A stretch of DNA of 21,319 nucleotides from a virus: the IMG/VR virus record IMGVR_UViG_3300010885_006368, positions 1 to 21,319 of that record, one strand, 5' to 3'. The notes under the pieces are model-generated. The model saw only the letters and a program-made list of their open reading frames with translations, made no database searches and was not told the DNA's origin. Position numbers and translations under genes: made by a program. Of the stretch, positions 13,534-21,319 are shown in pieces (positions within the stretch are counted from its first letter, which is position 1; each line of letters begins with the position of its first letter).

Positions 13534-14965
13534 TTCATTAAAAGTAATCTTAGGTTTAGATGCTACAGGCTTCCATGCTGAAATAAAGAAGATTAAGCAA
13601 GAACTGAAAGAAATAACTAAAGAACAAAAGATTGATGTTACAACTGTCAAAAAAGTCGAAGCTGAAAAAGACAAAATATTAGATAAGGCTGTTAAGAAAA
13701 GAAAGGTTGTTCGCAAAAAAGAAACTACCGAAGTAAAGAAAGAAAGAAAAGAAGAAGATGAACAAACAAAGGCTGCCGAAAAAACCCAAACAAACACATT
13801 AGTTGATGTCATATCAAAAAGATTTGCTGCTGTTGCCATAGCTAATAAAGTATGGAATATTGCAAAAGAGGGACTAATTGACGCTGCAACTTTTGAAAGA
13901 TTATCTTCTTCAATGCAAGACTCAGCTATTGATCTGAAGGCTTATTCACTTAGCATGGAAATGATTGGTGGAAGTGCGGAATCTGCAGTCAGAGGCATTC
14001 TTGATCTACAATCAAAATTAGATAGATTTCAATTATATGGCGAAGGCGCAGAAGATTTATCTAAATCAATAGGTATGATAGGGGCCGACCTTTTAAAGTC
14101 CACAGGCGAGGCTAAAACAGCCCTTGAGCTTATGGACGATGTTCAAAGCTATATTGACAGAAACCCACAACAATTAACTGGATCACAACTAAGAGAAGTT
14201 GTGACACCATTGCTTGGTGATGATGCTATTAATAAATTCTATGCAATGAGCCAACCCAAACCTAAAAGAACGTCTTTACAGGAGATAGCACAATCAAACG
14301 CAAAGGAAGCACAAAAAACAGGTAAAACTGCTCAGAATACAATAGAGACTGCCAGAGGAACTATACAAGACGTAAAAACTAGCATTGCAGGTGCAGTTGG
14401 TGATATTTTAAATCCAGACAATTATTTTCAAACGGAAAAAAATAAAGCAAAAGCCAAGTCATTAGGATCAATAGTAGAAAAATTAGAATCTAATCCAAAT
14501 GACCCTAATAAAGTAAGTCCCGCAGGTGCTATGGGGGCAAGGCAAATGTTACCCGCTACTTTTGATGCGGAAGCTAAGGAAATGGGGATTAAAAACCCTA
14601 ATATAAATGATCTTGATACAAATAGAAAGGTTAGTGACCATTATTTAGAAAAATTAGCTAAGAAGTTTGGGGGGCAAGGTCAAGCATTATTAGGCTATAA
14701 TCGTAAGGGTGAAAGTACTGAATTTAAAGATGGAAAATTTGTAGGTGGCAAGATACTAGGAGAATCACAAGATTATTTAGGTAACGCTCTAGCTATGAGA
14801 GCGCCTAACGAGTATAAATATGACAAAAACACAAATAAAGTTACAAATATTTTAAGTGGAATGGTTATTAATATTAATGGCGACCAAGATTCTACAAATA
14901 AAATTATAAACGAAATAAATCGTACATTTATTGATATGGGCAGCAATAATACGGGGATGCAATAA
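13517..14965 (+). CDS. Tape measure protein with lytic transglycosylase-like domain
   Basis: A 482-aa protein, the first after the tail chaperone. Residues 20-90 are a highly charged Lys/Glu coiled coil, followed by helices and an Ala/Gly-rich segment (about 260-300). Residues about 316-425 resemble a soluble lytic transglycosylase/lysozyme-like fold: LESNPND with candidate catalytic E324, then SPAGAMGARQMLPATF (334-349) and LLGYNRKGES (391-400). Such domains help the tail open peptidoglycan during DNA entry. The protein is short for a tape measure; at about 0.15 nm per residue it would specify a tail of roughly 70 nm. AGGA lies upstream of the ATG. The start overlaps the -1 frame chaperone extension. 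Confidence 0.82.
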   Translation: MATVLDSLKVILGLDATGFHAEIKKIKQELKEITKEQKIDVTTVKKVEAEKDKILDKAVKKRKVVRKKETTEVKKERKEEDEQTKAAEKTQTNTLVDVISKRFAAVAIANKVWNIAKEGLIDAATFERLSSSMQDSAIDLKAYSLSMEMIGGSAESAVRGILDLQSKLDRFQLYGEGAEDLSKSIGMIGADLLKSTGEAKTALELMDDVQSYIDRNPQQLTGSQLREVVTPLLGDDAINKFYAMSQPKPKRTSLQEIAQSNAKEAQKTGKTAQNTIETARGTIQDVKTSIAGAVGDILNPDNYFQTEKNKAKAKSLGSIVEKLESNPNDPNKVSPAGAMGARQMLPATFDAEAKEMGIKNPNINDLDTNRKVSDHYLEKLAKKFGGQGQALLGYNRKGESTEFKDGKFVGGKILGESQDYLGNALAMRAPNEYKYDKNTNKVTNILSGMVININGDQDSTNKIINEINRTFIDMGSNNTGMQ

Positions 14966-15768
14966 TGGGGATTGGAATACCACAATTACTTGTGCCATCT
15001 ATTGGTAGCATCGGTCGGGCTGCATTAACTTTAGCTCAAGGTGCTTTGTTTGATTTTTTAACTGTTGATACTAAGTGGGGCATTTATTATCAAGGAAGCA
15101 CTCAGGAGATTATATTAGGTAAAGTTAAGCCTAGTAGTATAAGCGGTATTGCTGGTCAAGCCACTTCATTGGCAGGTGTTAAATCCCTGTTAAGTGGTGA
15201 GTTATTAGCTAATAATGTGTTTATTGATAGCGTAGTATCCATTTCTCAGAAAAAAGGCTCTGAATTATCTAACTACCGATTAGAAACAGGAAGTTTTACA
15301 ACTTACAATAAAGTAGAAGCTCCTAGGCAAGTTAATATTCGCATTACTAAAGGTGGCACAGAAGAAGAACGAGGATTGCTTCTAGTATGGCTGGATATGG
15401 TTAGTAAAGGCTATACAAAAAAAAGAACAAAAATTAAAACTGGCGGTTCATTTCATAATAATTATTTTGATATTTATGTTCCAGAAGTTCATTATCCAAA
15501 TATGACGTTAGTTGATTATTCAATTACTAGAGACTCGTCATCTGGCGTTAGTTTATTAATTGCAGATTGTATTTTCCAAGAAATAATGCAAGTTTCAATG
15601 CAGTATTCTTCGTCAAAAACATCCAATTCAACACAAGCTCAAGATATAGGTGCAGAAGACAATTCAGTACAAGCTAATAAACCTTCACTATCAATATTAG
15701 ATAAAATAAAAGGCGTTGCCGATTCTTTTTCCAGTGTTGCTGATGGTTTAGGGGGAATAGGCTTATGA
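14965..15768 (+). CDS. Tail/baseplate protein downstream of the tape measure (Dit-like)
   Basis: A 267-aa protein. A short hydrophobic/Ala-rich N-terminus is followed by a beta-rich core, with the conserved-looking block APRQVNIRITKGG, LLLVWLDMVSKGYTKK and YPNMTLVDYSITRDSSSG (about 178-195), then a Ser/Thr/Gln-rich flexible tail and a last amphipathic helix. The Y(P)NM.L.DYS..R....G pattern and the position after the tape measure fit a baseplate or distal-tail (Dit-like) protein that connects tube end and baseplate hub. It is coupled to both neighbours (TAATG at its start, ATGA at its end). The family is only partly recognised. Confidence 0.6.
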   Translation: MGIGIPQLLVPSIGSIGRAALTLAQGALFDFLTVDTKWGIYYQGSTQEIILGKVKPSSISGIAGQATSLAGVKSLLSGELLANNVFIDSVVSISQKKGSELSNYRLETGSFTTYNKVEAPRQVNIRITKGGTEEERGLLLVWLDMVSKGYTKKRTKIKTGGSFHNNYFDIYVPEVHYPNMTLVDYSITRDSSSGVSLLIADCIFQEIMQVSMQYSSSKTSNSTQAQDIGAEDNSVQANKPSLSILDKIKGVADSFSSVADGLGGIGL

Positions 15769-16061
15769 ATTATCTACAAATACCTTTACAAGCTATACCT
15801 TCACAAACTGTTGGTGTGTCTTTAAATTCTCAGCAATGCTCTATTACATTAAGAGAGTTGAATGGAAGGCAATATTTAAGCCTTTCAATAAATGGAGCGC
15901 CTATATGTAATAACGTGTTATTACAAAGCAGCACATCAATTATAAAAGCAGCTTACACAGGTTTTGTGGGCGATTTAATTGTCATAGACTCTGTTGGTAG
16001 TGACGCGCCCATTTATACTGGGTGGGGTTCACGATGGAGTTTGATATATAACTATGCCTAG
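15765..16061 (+). CDS. Baseplate plug protein (DUF6983 family)
   Basis: A 98-aa, all-beta protein. It opens with LQIPLQAIPSQTVGVSLN, followed by SITLRELNGRQYLSLSINGAPI and GFVGDLIVIDSVGSD.PIYTGWGSRWSLIY, which is the pattern of DUF6983 / phage baseplate plug proteins. These small proteins sit in the baseplate hub of contractile tails. The ATG overlaps the preceding stop (ATGA), and the end overlaps the next gene by 8 bp. Its length is the usual one for the family. Confidence 0.75.
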   Translation: MNYLQIPLQAIPSQTVGVSLNSQQCSITLRELNGRQYLSLSINGAPICNNVLLQSSTSIIKAAYTGFVGDLIVIDSVGSDAPIYTGWGSRWSLIYNYA

Positions 16062-17055
16062 TAACGTCCCTGATATAAATACTGATGGTACCGCTACTAA
16101 GAAAGACTTGGTGGTTGCTGTTGATAGGTCTTTTAAAAATAGAGATATTAAAGTAATTATTACATTACCAGACAATATTAATAACTCACCTAATGTATTT
16201 TTCAATGATTCTAATGTAATTACTATACAAAATGCAAGGGTAACTGCGCATGTTTTATTAGCTGGATCAGCATCATTGCCAGTCACTAAAGTGATGATTT
16301 ATGGTTTAGATAAATCAGTAATGGACAAGTTAACTGTTTACCAATGGAATCTTAATAAATACACCAATGCTAAAATTGAATTATATGCCAATGACAACCT
16401 AGTTTGCATAGGCACATTTCAAGATGCATATGCTGATTATAATAGTATGCCGAACGTGCCTTTTATTATCACAGCATCTTATGGTGTGCTTGATAATCTT
16501 AAAAATGTAACAGGCATATCATTTGGTAAAGCAATTAAAGTAACTGATATTGCTCAATCAATTTGCAATTTAATGGACGATAAGCCTACTGTAATTAATG
16601 GATTAGCTACTATTGACAATAAAGGTAATCCAATACCTATTCCAACAGTAACAGACGCAGTGTTTTCAGGATCTCCAATAGCTATGCTATGGAAACTAAA
16701 AACATCAGCCAACATGGATGTGACACTTGATGCTTCAAACAATGAGGTATTATTAACCTACAAGGGTGATTGCGCGTATTTTGCAGTTCATAAGGAAATT
16801 CCATTAGTAACATCAGAAACAGGGTTAATTGGTTCACCATTACGTAAATCACAAATATTATGGACTATAAAGGTGCTTTATTCTCCTGTTTATAAGCCAC
16901 ATGGGTTAATTAGAATACAATCTAAATTAGTACCTAATGGCGGTGATTTTTATGCGACTATTCAAAACATGGTAATATCGTTAGATAGTCAAACACCAAA
17001 TGGGCAATGGTTTATTGAAATGGATGTTTGGTTAAAGGATGGATATGCCCAATAA
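16054..17055 (+). CDS. Baseplate hub protein
   Basis: A 333-aa beta-rich protein between the plug and spike genes, the position of the baseplate hub (T4 gp27 / Mu gp44-type role) in this phage group. The N-terminal part is a repeated beta domain (FKNRDIKVIITLPD, then VLLAGSASLPVTKVMIYGL). The middle has ITASYGVLDNLKNVTGISF and VTDIAQSICNLM. The C-terminal part (QILWTIKVLYSPVYKPHGLIRIQSKL, written here as two consecutive blocks QILWTIKVLYSP and VYKPHGLIRIQSKL) resembles hub proteins that form the ring on which the spike sits. No enzymatic motif is seen. It overlaps both neighbours. Naming it hub is inferred from order and fold type. Confidence 0.6.
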   Translation: MPSNVPDINTDGTATKKDLVVAVDRSFKNRDIKVIITLPDNINNSPNVFFNDSNVITIQNARVTAHVLLAGSASLPVTKVMIYGLDKSVMDKLTVYQWNLNKYTNAKIELYANDNLVCIGTFQDAYADYNSMPNVPFIITASYGVLDNLKNVTGISFGKAIKVTDIAQSICNLMDDKPTVINGLATIDNKGNPIPIPTVTDAVFSGSPIAMLWKLKTSANMDVTLDASNNEVLLTYKGDCAYFAVHKEIPLVTSETGLIGSPLRKSQILWTIKVLYSPVYKPHGLIRIQSKLVPNGGDFYATIQNMVISLDSQTPNGQWFIEMDVWLKDGYAQ

Positions 17056-17674
17056 TAGCGCAAGGTATTACACGAGCAAGGCAACGCCTAATGACTACAA
17101 GACGCTACCCAATGCTATTAACTTTAACATAGACCAGAAGCTTTTAGGCTTACAAACCAGTATGCCAGTCATAGTGCAGGCAGTTACACCTAATACTTTG
17201 TTTGCTGGCACAGTTGACGTATTTCCTATGTTACAACAGGTAGGTAATGATGGTTCTTTATGGGATTATTCAACTTTGTACAGCTTGCCTTATACAAGGA
17301 TGCAAGGCGGGACAAATGCTGTTATCATTGACCCTGTAATTGGTGATATAGGTATTGCGATATTTGCATCTAGGGACATTACTACCATTAAAAGTACAAG
17401 GAAGAAGGGCAAACCTGGTAGCTATCGTTCTTACGATCTTTCTGATGGAATGTACATTGGTGGTATACTTAACGCTACTCCAACGCGCTTCATACAGTTT
17501 AGTGACATTGGGATAACGATAACACCTAATACTACGCTTACTATTAATGGTAACGTGTCTGTAACAGGCACTATAACAGCCACAGGGGATATTACTGGAG
17601 CTGGAACATCATTACATACACATACGCATAAAGGCGTACAGACTGGAAGTGGAAATACGGGAGCGCCTAACTAA
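17045..17674 (+). CDS. Baseplate central spike protein (phi92 gp138-like)
   Basis: A 209-aa membrane-piercing spike. Both ATG 17039 and ATG 17045 are in frame; AAAGGA at 17034-17039 lies 5 nt before 17045, so that start is chosen. Residues about 20-125 follow the Gp138 N-terminal OB-fold pattern (PVIVQAVTPN, LPYTRMQGGTNAVIIDPVIG, DIGIAIFASRDI). A DGMYIGGILNA motif and a short repetitive beta stretch follow (TLTINGNVSVTGTITATGDI), and the end is SLHTHTHKGVQTGSGNTGAP. The alternating histidines (H191, H193, H195) are the metal-binding tip motif of phage spikes. It overlaps the hub gene and is coupled to the gp25 gene (TAATG). Confidence 0.85.
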   Translation: MPNNSARYYTSKATPNDYKTLPNAINFNIDQKLLGLQTSMPVIVQAVTPNTLFAGTVDVFPMLQQVGNDGSLWDYSTLYSLPYTRMQGGTNAVIIDPVIGDIGIAIFASRDITTIKSTRKKGKPGSYRSYDLSDGMYIGGILNATPTRFIQFSDIGITITPNTTLTINGNVSVTGTITATGDITGAGTSLHTHTHKGVQTGSGNTGAPN

Positions 17675-18030
17675 TGCTTGATACAATTTATGTTGATCCA
17701 ACAGCTTGGGATTTTGCATTAGATATTTATGGTAACATCGCGGTAGCTAATGCTCCTTATGCGGCAGCTCAAGACGTAGCGTCTTCATGTAGGTTATGGA
17801 CTGGCGAATATATTTATGATGTTACTAGAGGTATTCCTTATGATACATCTATATTAGGTAAATTATTACCTAGAAATGTATTAACAGCTTTTTATAACAC
17901 AGAAGCTAAGACAGTGCCTGACATATCAGAAGCCAGTACATTATTACAATTCAATAGAGCTAGTAGACAGCTTATTGGTCAAATTAATTTAACGCTTGTG
18001 GACGGTACGACAAATGGCATCAACATCTAG
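17674..18030 (+). CDS. Baseplate wedge protein (GPW/gp25 family)
   Basis: A 118-aa protein of the W/gp25 lysozyme-like baseplate family. It has DIYGNIAVANAPYAAAQDVA near the N-terminus, then LWTGEYIYDVTRGIPYDTSI (about 41-60), LPRNVLTAFYNTEAKTVPDI and a C-terminal beta hairpin GQINLTLVDG. The pattern (C)RLWtGE.WYD...GIPY is typical. gp25-type proteins start sheath polymerisation and form the baseplate wedge core with baseplate J proteins, which is the next gene. It overlaps the next gene by 17 bp. Confidence 0.88.
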   Translation: MLDTIYVDPTAWDFALDIYGNIAVANAPYAAAQDVASSCRLWTGEYIYDVTRGIPYDTSILGKLLPRNVLTAFYNTEAKTVPDISEASTLLQFNRASRQLIGQINLTLVDGTTNGINI

Positions 18031-19234
18031 TGTTCCACCATTATTAATAACATCAACAGGAGTCAGTCTACCACAAACGGCTGATATTCTAACTGGTGTA
18101 TTAACAGATATGAATAATTCATTTGGGGGTAATTTAAACACCACATCACTTGCTACTCCACAAGGGTATTTGAGTGAAAACTTAACTTATTATATTACTC
18201 AATTAAATGCAAATATTGCTTATGTATTAAGTATGTTTGATCCCTCTACAGCAGATGGAAGATGGCAAGACGCTATCGGTAGGCTATATTTTCTAACACG
18301 AAATCCTGCAACAGCTACAATAGTTAGTTGTGATTTAATTGGACAACCAAGTGCGTCAGTACCTGCTGGGTCTTTAGCAACAGATGGTACTTATAACTAT
18401 ACTGCGTTAGGTGCGTATACTTTTTCTAGTGGCGGTACAGTTACAGGATCATTTGCCTGCACTACACTTGGCGCTATACCATGCCCAGCTAATAGTTTAA
18501 ATCGTATCGCACAAGCTGTATCAGGGTGGGATGCTATAAACAATACAGCAAATGGGTCTATTGGTAATGATGTTGAGGATAGAACTAGCTTCGAGTTTAG
18601 AAGGCAGCAATCTGTAGCTGGTAATGCAAAATCTTCTGTATCATCAATTTTAGGGGCTGTAATAGAAGTACCTAATGTATTAGACTGTTTTGTTTATGAA
18701 AACTTCACAAATGCAGCTGTTACTGTTGGGGCCACATCATATTCCGTTGCTCCTCATAGTATTTATGTAGCGGCCATTGGCGGAATAGATTTGTCGGTTG
18801 CAACAGCTATATGGAATAAAAAATCTATAGGGTGCGCTATGAATGGAAATACAACAGTATCTGTTACTGACACATCATCATTAAGTTTACCACAACCTAT
18901 TTATTCGATTATTTTTGAAAGACCTGTCTCTTTACCAATATATGTTGTTGTTAATATTGGCAATCATACTGGCGTACCCTCTAATTATGCCGCATTAACC
19001 CAACAAGCCATTGTAGCCGCATTTAATGGTACAGATGGAAGCGATAGAGTTCGCATAGCATCAGACTTATACGCTAGCCGATTTTATGCTGGAATATCTG
19101 CTATTTCACCATATATTAAAATCATATCACTATATATTGGAACGTCTGTTGCTCCAACAGGTACAGAAGTATTAGTTGGAATAGACAAAATTCCGACTAT
19201 AACAACAGCAAATATTAGTGTTAATCTAGTATAA
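18014..19234 (+). CDS. Baseplate J-like wedge protein
   Basis: A 406-aa baseplate J family protein (P2 gpJ / Mu gp47 / T4 gp6 type), which forms the wedge ring that triggers sheath contraction. The frame is open back to a TTG at 17996, but the ATG at 18014 gives the usual start MASTSSVPPLLITSTGV. Conserved features are DILTGVLTDMNNSFGG, DGRWQDAIGRLYFLTRNPAT, SWDAINNTANG-like residues and GNDVEDRTSFEFRRQQSV (about 184-201), a classical baseplate J signature, then IYVAAIGG near 255. It is coupled to the following DUF2612 gene by TAATG. Confidence 0.9.
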   Translation: MASTSSVPPLLITSTGVSLPQTADILTGVLTDMNNSFGGNLNTTSLATPQGYLSENLTYYITQLNANIAYVLSMFDPSTADGRWQDAIGRLYFLTRNPATATIVSCDLIGQPSASVPAGSLATDGTYNYTALGAYTFSSGGTVTGSFACTTLGAIPCPANSLNRIAQAVSGWDAINNTANGSIGNDVEDRTSFEFRRQQSVAGNAKSSVSSILGAVIEVPNVLDCFVYENFTNAAVTVGATSYSVAPHSIYVAAIGGIDLSVATAIWNKKSIGCAMNGNTTVSVTDTSSLSLPQPIYSIIFERPVSLPIYVVVNIGNHTGVPSNYAALTQQAIVAAFNGTDGSDRVRIASDLYASRFYAGISAISPYIKIISLYIGTSVAPTGTEVLVGIDKIPTITTANISVNLV

Positions 19235-19887
19235 TGGCTATTTACAATTATGTTAATGATGGATATGTAAACGCAGGGTATCTAGCTACTGTAACTACAA
19301 ATACAGATGCTGTTAGCGTAGTATCCATGAGACAATATGATAGTAGTCCTATAATTCAAGGGATATTAAATAATTGGGCGGCTAATTTATATTCAGCTGG
19401 CATCTTGGACACAATATATGATACTTGTGTAAATATACAAACATGTACCGGTCACTGGTTAGACTTGTGGGCAGTGAAAGTTGGGGTATCAAGATATGTG
19501 CAAATACCTTCACAAGAAACTTCATTTGGTTTTAATGAATCTGGAAATGATTGGCTTCCTTTTAATGATGGGTGTTTTTATTTATCATCATCAACGCAAA
19601 CCTATGCTTTGACAGATGTTGCGCTTTCTTCATTAATATTATCAAAAAGTGCGGCTAATATAACTAATTGCACTGCTAACAGCATTAATAATTGGTTAAA
19701 TATATCATACGGTAGTCGTGGAAATTGCTACTGCATAGATAATCATGATATGACTGCAACTTATTATTTTAATTTTGCACTAGCAGTCTGGGAAATAACA
19801 ATTTTAACACAAAGCACAGTATTACCAAGACCAGTTGGTGTGCAGGTTACTTTAAATGTATTAGGAGTGAATTACAGTGTCAATTAG
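19234..19887 (+). CDS. DUF2612 baseplate/tail fibre-attachment protein
   Basis: A 217-aa protein of the DUF2612 family, found between baseplate J and the tail fibres in contractile phages and thought to act like P2 gpI / Mu gp48 in holding the fibres. Features are SMRQYDSSPIIQGIL, LDTIYDTCVNIQTCTGHWLD, LWAVKVGVSRYVQIP, PFNDGCFYL and LSSLILSKSAANITNCTANS, with PRPVGVQVTLNVLG near the end. Motif order and length are normal for the family. It overlaps both neighbours (TAATG at the start, 11 bp with the GTG start of the fibre gene). Confidence 0.85.
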   Translation: MAIYNYVNDGYVNAGYLATVTTNTDAVSVVSMRQYDSSPIIQGILNNWAANLYSAGILDTIYDTCVNIQTCTGHWLDLWAVKVGVSRYVQIPSQETSFGFNESGNDWLPFNDGCFYLSSSTQTYALTDVALSSLILSKSAANITNCTANSINNWLNISYGSRGNCYCIDNHDMTATYYFNFALAVWEITILTQSTVLPRPVGVQVTLNVLGVNYSVN

Positions 19888-20824
19888 TATACCCACTAAA
19901 ATAACAGTTCCATTTGCGAACTCTGCTGGAGCTTATAAGAATACAATACCTATACCATCACAGATAGGGATAACAAATGGTATTGCTAGTTTTACTGATG
20001 GCTTTCCACCATTAACTATGACACCAAAAGCATCGGGAGGCGTACCTCCTTATGGCCAAGATATGAACGGCATTTTATATAATGCTACTCAAGCACTTCA
20101 ATACACGCAGGCTGGTGGATCGTTCATTTATGATGGAACTTTCTCTACAGCAGTGGGCGGCTATCCTATAGGGGCAAAAGTTCAAGCGACAGATTATTCT
20201 GGGTATTGGTTAAATAAAACAGCCAATAATACAACGTCACCTGAATTATTTGGGGCAGGATGGGTTCCATATAATCAACAAGGTGAAACTTTAGTTACTA
20301 TGAGTAGCTCTAATATAACTTTAAGTGCATTACAAGCTGCCAAAAATATTATTATTTTGTCTGGCACAATAAGTAGTAATTTAAGCTTAATATTACCTAC
20401 TTATACGCAGGAATGGCAAATAGTTAATAACTGTACTGGGTCAGCATATGTAACAGTTAAAACGGCATCTGGAAGTGGTATCAATGTATCATGCGGAAAT
20501 AATACTGTTGTATATGGAGATGGCACAAATATTAAAAACGTAGCTGCGTCTTCCGCTTTATTAGCAACAAATGGCTATCAATTACTGCCTAGTGGCTTAC
20601 TAATGCAGTGGGGATCCGCAACCACACCATCTGGAGGCACAAGTGTTACTGTTACACTCCCTATACCATTTACGACCGCTGGAGTTAATATTTCTGGTAG
20701 CGCGGTAGCTAGTCCTACTTACAATTCAGGTATGGTTCAGTTTTATGGATTAAATACAACCTCATTTATTGGGCTAACAGCTGCTGGGCCTGTTCAATTT
20801 AATTGGTTAGCAATAGGATATTAA
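19877..20824 (+). CDS. Tail fibre protein with gp53-like C-terminal tip
   Basis: A 315-aa protein starting at GTG 19877, with AGGAG nine bases upstream. Residues 1-130 form the attachment part seen in many prophage fibres (KITVPFANSAGAYKNTIPIP, then GGVPPYGQDMNGILYNATQA and YPIGAKVQATDYSGYWLNKT). The middle is a repetitive beta region. The C-terminal ~85 residues (NGYQLLPSGLLMQWGSAT onward, ending FNWLAIGY) match the gp53-like fibre tip, a receptor-binding domain type. It is probably a short trimeric side fibre that recognises the host surface. The next fibre gene starts 1 nt after its stop. Confidence 0.85.
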   Translation: MSISIPTKITVPFANSAGAYKNTIPIPSQIGITNGIASFTDGFPPLTMTPKASGGVPPYGQDMNGILYNATQALQYTQAGGSFIYDGTFSTAVGGYPIGAKVQATDYSGYWLNKTANNTTSPELFGAGWVPYNQQGETLVTMSSSNITLSALQAAKNIIILSGTISSNLSLILPTYTQEWQIVNNCTGSAYVTVKTASGSGINVSCGNNTVVYGDGTNIKNVAASSALLATNGYQLLPSGLLMQWGSATTPSGGTSVTVTLPIPFTTAGVNISGSAVASPTYNSGMVQFYGLNTTSFIGLTAAGPVQFNWLAIGY

Positions 20825-20825
20825 T

Positions 20826-21319
20826 ATGACTACAATCGTGACTCGATCAGGGAAGGGTTCTGAATTAACTTGGAACGAAATGGATACAAATTTAGTTAAT
20901 TTAAATAATGCTATAGGTATTGGTGGCGGTGGTGGAATAGGGTATCCTCCAAGTGGCCTAGCTAACTCTACAGGTACAGCTTGGGGTACACCATTGACAA
21001 CCTCTGGAACAGGTACAGTAGTTGCATTAGCAGCATCACCTGTTCTTGTCACCCCTGCTTTGGGTACACCAACTAGCGGAAACTTAATTACTTGTACAGG
21101 TTTACCTTTGGCAACTGGTGTAACTGGGACTTTACCTACTGCTAATGGTGGAACAGGAACAAGTGTATCAACTGGAACTGGTAGTTTTGTATTAGCTACA
21201 AGCCCTACTCTTGTTACACCAATACTAGGAACACCATCTAGTGTAACATTAACGAGTGCTACAGGTTTACCTTTAACAACTGGTGTAACAGGAACTTTAC
21301 CTGTAGCTAATGGAGGAAC
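20826..21319 (+). CDS. Second tail fibre protein with 55-residue repeats (partial, cut at the right edge)
   Basis: The ATG at 20826 has AGGA seven bases upstream and directly follows the previous fibre gene. The frame is open to the window edge (164 complete codons). After a short N-terminal anchor (MTTIVTRSGKGSELTWNEMD, then TNLVNLNNAIG) and a Gly-rich hinge, the sequence enters repeats of the type SP(V/T)LVTP(A/I)LGTP...TGLPL.TGVTGTLP.ANGG, common in phage fibre shafts. The C-terminal receptor-binding part lies outside the window. Confidence 0.85.
   Translation, partial: MTTIVTRSGKGSELTWNEMDTNLVNLNNAIGIGGGGGIGYPPSGLANSTGTAWGTPLTTSGTGTVVALAASPVLVTPALGTPTSGNLITCTGLPLATGVTGTLPTANGGTGTSVSTGTGSFVLATSPTLVTPILGTPSSVTLTSATGLPLTTGVTGTLPVANGG
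21036..21319 (+). repeat. 165-bp (55-residue) coding repeats in the second tail fibre gene
   Basis: Two successive units begin with codons for S-P-(V/T)-L-V-T-P, at 21036 and 21201, 165 bp apart and in frame. Each holds LGTP, then TGLPL.TGVTGTLP.ANGG. The second is cut by the window edge. Divergence at third positions shows they are not a recent exact duplication. Confidence 0.8.

Noticed and set aside
13435-13839. 134-aa minus-strand frame over the chaperone/tape measure junction
   Set aside because: It mirrors the Lys/Glu-rich coiled coil of the tape measure and the chaperone extension. The sense frames have clear family patterns.

Overview
The window holds most of the virion structural (late) module of a contractile-tailed double-stranded DNA phage or prophage (Caudoviricetes, myovirus morphology), plus a small divergent leftward operon at its left end. 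The family set (Terminase_6C-type TerL, DUF1073 portal, Mu F-like head protein, DUF2213, DUF2184 capsid, DUF4054, DUF3383 sheath, DUF3277 tube, DUF6983 plug, gp138-like spike, gp25, baseplate J, DUF2612) is the arrangement known from Bcep781-like and Acinetobacter AP22-like myophages and related prophages. The DNA is AT-rich, which suggests a low-GC proteobacterial host, probably a gammaproteobacterium. No bacterial flank, integrase or att site is visible, so free phage versus prophage is undecided, and the host is an inference.

Left end (1-1445). A minus-strand operon encodes a 27-aa membrane peptide, a 46-aa helical protein, a RadC-like JAB/JAMM protein and the start of a further small gene that leaves the window. 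It has a candidate promoter with a palindrome at the predicted start site, and an intrinsic terminator just before radC. A gene-free stretch of about 560 bp follows. It contains paired 16-bp direct repeats, a GC-rich island, two tandem 29-bp repeats with internal dyads and a G8 run, immediately upstream of terS. This is a candidate regulatory and/or packaging (pac/cos) region.

Head module (1446-8751). The order is TerS, TerL, portal, Mu F-like minor head protein, then a consensus promoter with an extended -10, a DUF2213 protease/scaffold, a cement protein and the major capsid protein. A strong intrinsic terminator follows the capsid gene.

Neck and tail (8816-19887). The order is a conserved small protein, DUF4054, a gp10-like tail-completion protein, a neck protein, a tail terminator, sheath, tube, a tail assembly chaperone with a probable programmed -1 frameshift on a T9 tract, a short tape measure carrying a lytic transglycosylase-like domain, and then the baseplate genes. 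Most genes abut or overlap by a few bases, as expected for translational coupling.

Host recognition (19877-21319). Two tail fibre genes end the window. The second is cut by the window edge and carries 55-residue internal repeats.

No tRNA, rRNA, CRISPR array or insertion sequence was seen. The most notable non-obvious elements are the frameshifted chaperone extension (no start codon of its own), the repeat-rich region before terS, the 12-bp tandem repeats between terS and terL, and the promoter/terminator pair flanking the capsid cassette.
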